In this document: piece by piece, positions 59,710 to 64,000 of the stretch | Layout: every line of letters begins with the position of its first letter | Numbering within the stretch: the first letter of the stretch is position 1 | Assembly (NCBI RefSeq): GCF_001442755.1 | Contig: NZ_CP006367.1 | Coordinates: 2,790,001 to 2,854,000 of the forward strand | Reading direction: 5' to 3' | DNA: 64,000 bases | DNA from: Aureimonas sp. AU20 | GTDB taxonomy: Bacteria > Pseudomonadota > Alphaproteobacteria > Rhizobiales > Rhizobiaceae | Translations under genes and position numbers: made by a program | The notes under the pieces: generated by a model | The model's input: the letters and a program-made list of their open reading frames with translations, nothing else | Database searches by the model: none | Told to the model about the DNA's origin: nothing

Positions 59710-60447
59710 TCAGATCATCGCCATGCCGCCGTTCACGTGCAGCGTCTGCCCCGTGACATAGGCGGCCTGGTCGGACGCAAGATAGAGCGCGGCGGCGGCG
59801 ATGTCCTCGCCCGAGCCCATGCGACGCATCGGAATGGCGCCCATGATCGCCTCCTTCTGCTTGTCGTTGAGCTTGTCGGTCATGGCGCTCTGAATGAAGC
59901 CGGGCGCGATGCAGTTCACCGTCACGTTGCGCGAGGCGATTTCCTGCGCGAGCGACTTGGAAAAGCCGATCATGCCGGCCTTGGCCGCGCAGTAGTTCGC
60001 CTGACCGGGATTGCCGGTGACGCCGACGATCGAGGTAATGTTGATGATGCGGCCGTAGCGGCGGCGCATCATCTGGTGCGTCAAGGCGCGCGTCAGGCGG
60101 AAGACAGAGGTGAGATCGACCTCGATCACCCGGTCCCAGTCCTCGTCCGACATGCGCACGAAGAGGCCGTCCTTGGTGATGCCGGCATTGTTGACCAGAA
60201 TGTCGACGCCGCCGAGCGCGGCATCGGCGGCTTCCGCCAGCCCCGCCTGCCCATCGCGCGCGCCGAGATCGGCCGGCAGGACGTGAACCCGGTCTCCGAG
60301 CGAGGTGGCAACCTCGTCCAGCTTCTCGCGCCGCGTCCCGTGCAGGCCGACGCTGGCGCCCGCGCCGTGCAGCGCGCGGGCGATCGCCTCGCCCAAGCCG
60401 CCGCTGGCGCCGGTGACGAGAGCCTTGCGGCCGGTGAGATCGAACAT
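59710..60447 (-). CDS. fabG: 3-oxoacyl-ACP reductase
   Basis: NADPH-dependent reductase of the elongation cycle. The 245-residue SDR protein has the cofactor loop TGASGGLGEAIA, the NNAG motif (LVNNAGITKDG), and the catalytic Ser-Tyr-Lys in ITSIVGVTGNPGQANYCAAKAG. The C-terminus ends QTLHVNGGMAMI, a FabG hallmark. It lies 68 bp after fabD. Confidence 0.96.
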   Translation of the reverse strand: MFDLTGRKALVTGASGGLGEAIARALHGAGASVGLHGTRREKLDEVATSLGDRVHVLPADLGARDGQAGLAEAADAALGGVDILVNNAGITKDGLFVRMSDEDWDRVIEVDLTSVFRLTRALTHQMMRRRYGRIINITSIVGVTGNPGQANYCAAKAGMIGFSKSLAQEIASRNVTVNCIAPGFIQSAMTDKLNDKQKEAIMGAIPMRRMGSGEDIAAAALYLASDQAAYVTGQTLHVNGGMAMI

Positions 60448-60515
60448 GGATGCGTCCTCGATTTCGAGTGGAGCCGGCGGGGCGGCTCGAGAAACGTGGC
60501 TTAAGGAAGCTGGGC

Positions 60516-61463
60516 CTAAACGGCGACGAGCTTAGCGAGCGCGGCTTCGACATCGGCCGGCGCGCCGATCGAGACAGCCGACAGGCGCTTGTCGATGCGC
60601 TTGGCGAGCCCGGCCAAGACCTTGCCATTGCCGACCTCGAACAGGAGATCGACCTCTGCGTCCGCGAGATAGGTCATGCTTTCGCGCCATCGCACCTGGC
60701 CCGTGACCTGCTCGACCAGCCGCTCGCGGATTTCGTTCGGGTTGGAAATCGCCGAGGCCAGGACATTGGCGACGAGCGGCACGCGCGGCGCCTCGATTCG
60801 CGCCTCAGCCAAAGCCTCGCGCATCCGATCGGCGGCGGGCTGCATCAGCATGGAGTGGAACGGCGCGGAAACGGGAAGCGGAATGGCGCGCTTGGCGCCC
60901 TTTTCCAGCGATAGCGCCATGCCGCGTTCGACGGCGGCCTTGGTGCCGGAAATGACGATCTGCCCGCCGCCATTGTCGTTGGCGATCTGGCAGACGCCGC
61001 CCTGCCCGGCCTCAACACAGACCTCGGCCAGGGCCGTCTCGTCCAGCCCGAGAATAGCCGCCATCGCGCCTTCGCCTGGGGCGACGGCAGCCTGCATGGC
61101 CTCGCCACGGATGCGAAGAAGGCGCGCGGCGTCGGCCACGGTCAGCGAACCGGCGGCGGCAAGCGCGGAATATTCGCCCAGCGAATGACCTGCGACGAAG
61201 GAGGCGCGCGCGCCGAGATCGAAGCCGGACGCCTCAAGGGCTCGCATGGCCGCGACAGAGACCGCCATGAGAGCGGGCTGGGCGTTGGCCGTCAGCGTCA
61301 GCTTGTCTTCGGGTCCATTCCAGATCGTCTCGCTGAGCTTCTCGCCGAGCGCTTCGTCGACCTCCTCGAAAACGCGGCGGCTTTCGGGAAAGGCATCCGC
61401 TAGATCGCGGCCCATGCCGACGGTCTGGCTACCCTGGCCGGGGAACACTAAGGCAAGCGACAT
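60516..61463 (-). CDS. fabD: Malonyl-CoA--ACP transacylase
   Basis: Loads malonyl groups on ACP for chain extension. The 315-residue product opens LALVFPGQGSQTVGMG and has the nucleophile Ser94 in GHSLGEYSAL, an Arg in LRIRGEAMQ and a catalytic His in VSAPFHSMLM. Two ATGs (61463 and 61469) are possible; the nearer one has GGGATGG before it. It heads the fabD-fabG-acpP-fabF-mltG run and is divergent from rpsF. Confidence 0.96.
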   Translation of the reverse strand: MSLALVFPGQGSQTVGMGRDLADAFPESRRVFEEVDEALGEKLSETIWNGPEDKLTLTANAQPALMAVSVAAMRALEASGFDLGARASFVAGHSLGEYSALAAAGSLTVADAARLLRIRGEAMQAAVAPGEGAMAAILGLDETALAEVCVEAGQGGVCQIANDNGGGQIVISGTKAAVERGMALSLEKGAKRAIPLPVSAPFHSMLMQPAADRMREALAEARIEAPRVPLVANVLASAISNPNEIRERLVEQVTGQVRWRESMTYLADAEVDLLFEVGNGKVLAGLAKRIDKRLSAVSIGAPADVEAALAKLVAV

Positions 61464-61873
61464 CGCCATCCCATTTGCGGTTGAATTTTCGGGGTGAATG
61501 GGGGCAGGCTCGCGGACTGTCAAGTTTGAGGCGAGATTTAAGGGCGCAGGCGGCGCATCGAGACACCGCTCCTTTACCGGTCGAAGGGGTGAGAAATGGC
61601 GCTCTCCACGCCCGGCCGATTCGCGCGCCGTCCTTGCCAAGTCCTCCGAAATCGGCTAAGCGCCGCCCGGTATTGTCCGAACCAGCCGGGGGCTGAACGG
61701 AAGACGGCTTGCTTTTGCCCGTTGGATGCTTCGCGCATCCGCTTCCCGTGTCCCCGCTCTCGACCGTCTCTAAGAGCGCGCCTTTCCCCATTCGGCCACC
61801 CGGCCAACAGGAGAGTCGCAGAGGCTTAGCCGCTGGTTCGACGCAATCGCAACCGAAGGAAAGGCGACACGAT
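61464..61873. other. Divergent intergenic region, fabD/rpsF
   Basis: About 410 bp without a supported gene. A TTGACA on the minus strand (61517-61522) is a candidate -35 for fabD, 53 bp before its ATG, but no good -10 follows. The rpsF ribosome site AAGGAAAGG lies at its right end. An S6:S18 autoregulatory leader is possible in this region in bacteria generally; I could not identify its fold here. Confidence 0.45.
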
Positions 61874-62317
61874 ATGGCGCTCTACGAGCACGTATTCCTT
61901 GCCCGACAGGACATCAGCGGCCAGCAGGTCGACGCACTCGTGGAACAGTACCGCGGTGTGATCGAGGCCAATGGCGGCAAGGTCGGCAAGATCGAGAATT
62001 GGGGTCTCAAGACCCTCACCTACCGGATCAAGAAGAACCGGAAGGCCTATTACACGCTGATGAACATCGACGCGCCGTCGGCGGCCGTCGAGGAGATGGA
62101 GCGCCAGATGCGCTTCAACGAGGACATCCTGCGTTACCTCACCGTGCGTGTCGAAGCGCACGAAGACACGGCCTCGGCCATGATGCAGAAGCGCGACGAC
62201 CGTCCGCGTCGTTCGGACCGTGACGGCGGCGACCGCCCGCGTCGCGACCGCGACGACCGTCCGCGCCGTGACGACGACGATCGTCCGCGCCGTCCCCGCA
62301 CCGAGGAGGCCGCATAA
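61874..62317 (+). CDS. rpsF: 30S ribosomal protein S6
   Basis: Primary-assembly partner of S18 on the 30S platform. The 147-residue protein starts [20 protein letters not shown] and has the conserved [27 protein letters not shown] core. Residues after about 108 form a long charged tail made of repeated D-D-R-P-R-R units, longer than the E. coli tail. The start is set by AAGGAAAGG; the frame is open 55 codons upstream. The stop shares one base with rpsR (TAATG). Confidence 0.97.
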   Translation: MALYEHVFLARQDISGQQVDALVEQYRGVIEANGGKVGKIENWGLKTLTYRIKKNRKAYYTLMNIDAPSAAVEEMERQMRFNEDILRYLTVRVEAHEDTASAMMQKRDDRPRRSDRDGGDRPRRDRDDRPRRDDDDRPRRPRTEEAA

Positions 62318-62565
62318 TGGTTGACGTGGCTCAGCTCCCGACCCGGCGTCCTTTCCACCGCCGCCGCAAGTCCGACCCGTTCGCGGCGAGCGATTCGCCG
62401 AACATCGACTACAAGGACGTCCGTCTCCTGCAGCGCTACATCTCCGAGCGCGGCAAGATCGTTCCGTCCCGCATCACGGCGGTTTCCCAAAAGAACCAGC
62501 GCGCCCTGGCCCAGGCCATCAAGCGCGCCCGCTTCCTGGGCCTCCTGCCCTACGTCCTGAAGTAA
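62317..62565 (+). CDS. rpsR: 30S ribosomal protein S18
   Basis: Ribosomal protein that forms a heterodimer with S6. The 82-residue product has [38 protein letters not shown] and the basic C-terminus [16 protein letters not shown], all typical. No zinc-binding CxxC is present at the N-terminus. The ATG overlaps the rpsF stop by one base. Three hairpins follow before the DUF2232 gene. Confidence 0.97.
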   Translation: MVDVAQLPTRRPFHRRRKSDPFAASDSPNIDYKDVRLLQRYISERGKIVPSRITAVSQKNQRALAQAIKRARFLGLLPYVLK

Positions 62566-62571
62566 GCTCAG

Positions 62572-62673
62572 ACCCCTCGGGGGTTCGGCTTGGAATTCGG
62601 CGCGCGGCGGCCTGTCCGCCGCGCGCCGAGGCTTTGACGAAACGCTCGCTTTCGGGCGTTTCGTCAAAGCCTC
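62572..62673 (+). repeat. Three successive hairpins after rpsR
   Basis: First, ACCCC/GGGGT (62572-62584), a small hairpin seven bases past the rpsR stop. Second, a 14-bp perfect GC-only-like stem (62597-62610 with 62616-62629). Third, an 18-bp perfect inverted repeat (62628-62645 with 62656-62673), extendable inward by a T-G pair and two more pairs to a CTTT loop. The second and third share two bases, so they may compete. No long T-run follows. Confidence 0.8.
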
Positions 62674-62762
62674 CCGACGATCCGGTTCCGTTAGGCGCCT
62701 CCGGTTCGTGACGATCAGCCGAGTTGGGGCCCAGCCGGAAGGCATGGCCCCTAACTGCCATG

Positions 62763-63737
62763 ATGCAGGACAGCGAACCCAAGTCGATGAATCCAAGAGC
62801 CCTCCTGATCGGACTGCTGGCCGGCCTCGCCTCGGCCCTTCTGTTCGCCGGCCTGGTGACCCATGCGTTGAGCGCGGTCGGGCTTGCCTTCGTCGCACCG
62901 GTTCCGATCCTGATCGCCAGCCTCGGCTGGGGCAGCACCGCTGGCTTCGTCGCCGCGCTGTCCGCCTTCGGTGCGGTCGCCGGTGCGCTCGGCTCGGTCT
63001 ATGCCGGCCTCTCGATCCTCCTCAGCGTCGGCCTCCCCGCCGCCATTCTCGGCCATATCGCCGGCCTGGCGCAGCCGATCGAGGCCCCGGCGGGCTGGAA
63101 GGACAAGGGACCGGCGCTCCTCTGGTTTCCCCTGTCGCGCATCCTCTTCGCGACATGCCTTCTCGCGGCGCTGGGCTGCCTCGCGATGGGCTGGCTGATC
63201 GGCTACGACCCGAGCGATCTGGCGCCAGCCGTCGCGCAGGCCCTGTCGAGCGAGGCCGCTTCCTCCGTGCCGCCCGAACAGCTGGCGGAGTTGGCGCGCT
63301 TCGTCGTCAACGTCATCCCCTATGCGCAACCGGCCTTCCTGGTGCTGACGCTGGTCGTCTGCCTCTTCGTGTCGGCTGCGATCGTGCGGGCCAGCGGACG
63401 ACTGCCGCGTCCCAAGGACGACATTCCGGCCAGCGCCGGTCTGCCGCGCATGGCGCTCTTCGCCTTCGCCTTCGCGCTGGCGCTCTGCTTCACCGGCGGC
63501 TCGGCGGCGCTGGTGGGCGCCGTGTTCACTGGTGCGCTGGGCTGCGCCTTCACGCTTGTCGGCCTCGCCGTCATGCATCGTCGCTCGCGCGGCCGCGCGG
63601 CCCGCGGTCTGCTGCTCTTCACCGCCTATGCGGCGATCGTACTCCTATCGATCCCGCTTCTCGCCTTCCTGGCTCTCGGCTTGTTCGAGACCGCGAAATC
63701 GCCGGCCCAAGCGGCCGACACCAACCAACCCCGCTAA
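62763..63737 (+). CDS. DUF2232 family membrane protein
   Basis: Hydrophobic protein of about 324 residues with roughly eight membrane spans, such as [41 protein letters not shown] and [21 protein letters not shown]. It resembles the DUF2232/YybS-like family found between rpsR and rplI in alphaproteobacteria; the function is unknown. Start is uncertain: ATGs at 62760, 62763 and 62787 are all possible and none has a strong ribosome site. The position inside a ribosomal operon is conserved, which hints at a housekeeping role. Confidence 0.78.
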   Translation: MQDSEPKSMNPRALLIGLLAGLASALLFAGLVTHALSAVGLAFVAPVPILIASLGWGSTAGFVAALSAFGAVAGALGSVYAGLSILLSVGLPAAILGHIAGLAQPIEAPAGWKDKGPALLWFPLSRILFATCLLAALGCLAMGWLIGYDPSDLAPAVAQALSSEAASSVPPEQLAELARFVVNVIPYAQPAFLVLTLVVCLFVSAAIVRASGRLPRPKDDIPASAGLPRMALFAFAFALALCFTGGSAALVGAVFTGALGCAFTLVGLAVMHRRSRGRAARGLLLFTAYAAIVLLSIPLLAFLALGLFETAKSPAQAADTNQPR

Positions 63738-63754
63738 CCCTTAGGAAAAAGACC

Positions 63755-64000
63755 ATGGACGTCATTCTTCTCGAGCGCATCAACCGTCTAGGCGGCATCG
63801 GCGACACCGTTCGCGTCCGCGACGGCTTCGCCCGCAACTACCTCCTCCCGACCGGCCGTGCGCTGCGCGCCAACGAGGCGAACCGCGCTAAGTTCGAGTC
63901 GCAGAAGGCCTCGCTCATCGCCCGCAACGAAGAGCGCCGCACCGAAGCCCAGGGCATCGCCGGCACGCTCAACGGCAAGACCTTCGTGATCGTGCGCTCG
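63755..64000 (+). CDS. rplI: 50S ribosomal protein L9 (5' part)
   Basis: The first 82 codons of L9 run off the window end. The N-terminal domain is intact: [25 protein letters not shown] (split by the usual GIGD turn) and [11 protein letters not shown], then the start of the long connecting helix. TTAGGAAAAAG before the ATG is a good ribosome site. It is 17 bp after the DUF2232 stop and likely in the rpsF operon. Confidence 0.95.
   Translation, partial: MDVILLERINRLGGIGDTVRVRDGFARNYLLPTGRALRANEANRAKFESQKASLIARNEERRTEAQGIAGTLNGKTFVIVRS

Overview
The window is GC-rich chromosomal core DNA from an alphaproteobacterium, almost certainly a member of the Hyphomicrobiales (Rhizobiales). The evidence is gene order and family content: plsX-fabH-ihfA followed by a MerR start; glyA-nrdR-ribD-ribE-ribH-nusB; ppk-hdaA-AI-2E permease beside purM-purN; uvrC-pgsA-moaD-moaE beside an Omp25/31-type barrel; lptF-lptG-lptD-SurA-like-pdxA-rsmA; an LdtR-type regulator next to an L,D-transpeptidase. 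A family such as Aurantimonadaceae is possible, but that is a guess. No phage, transposase, CRISPR array, rRNA or tRNA gene was recognised. Coding density is high and many genes are coupled by 4-bp ATGA, GTGA or TTGA overlaps.

Layout. 1-3.8 kb (minus): UQCC-type chaperone, DUF177/YceD, plsX, fabH, ihfA and the first codons of a MerR regulator. 3.9-4.5 kb: BamE lipoprotein and a bidirectional terminator. 4.6-9.2 kb (minus): glyA, nrdR, ribD, ribE, ribH, nusB. 9.3-12 kb (minus): an L,D-transpeptidase, its probable MarR-type regulator LdtR, and a DUF6163 membrane protein. 12.3-14.8 kb (plus): hemB, an RDD membrane protein and bpt, running into parC on the other strand. 17.3-19 kb (plus): an unrecognised exported protein and a 2'-5' RNA ligase-like protein. 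19-28 kb: aspS, rnd, ppx, ppk1, hdaA and an AI-2E family permease. 28.4-30.2 kb: purM-purN. 30.2-33.5 kb (minus): a molybdopterin oxidoreductase and an OYE-type ene-reductase. 33.7-35.6 kb (plus): rlmJ, a small four-cysteine periplasmic protein and a GST. 35.7-40.4 kb: outer-membrane barrel, uvrC, pgsA, moaD, moaE. 40.4-45.1 kb: ndk, a second GST tightly divergent from a DinB-family protein, an ABC-F ATPase and an exported alpha/beta hydrolase. 45-47 kb (minus): pepA and holC. 47.3-55 kb (plus): lptF, lptG, lptD, a SurA-like chaperone, pdxA, rsmA. 55-61.5 kb (minus): fabD, fabG, acpP, fabF, mltG, yicC, gmk. 61.9-64 kb (plus): rpsF, rpsR, a DUF2232 membrane protein and the start of rplI.

The main functional theme is envelope building: fatty acid initiation and elongation (plsX, fabH, fabD, fabG, acpP, fabF), phospholipid synthesis (plsX, pgsA), LPS export (lptFGD), outer-membrane protein assembly (BamE, SurA-like) and peptidoglycan processing (L,D-transpeptidase, mltG). 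Riboflavin, purine, heme, pyridoxal-phosphate and molybdopterin synthesis genes are also present. I found no convincing new multi-gene system. The points most worth a second look are a run of three hairpins between rpsR and the DUF2232 gene (one with an 18-bp perfect stem), the LdtR/L,D-transpeptidase pair, several uncharacterised exported proteins, two possible intergenic palindromic elements and a 25-bp divergent gene junction.
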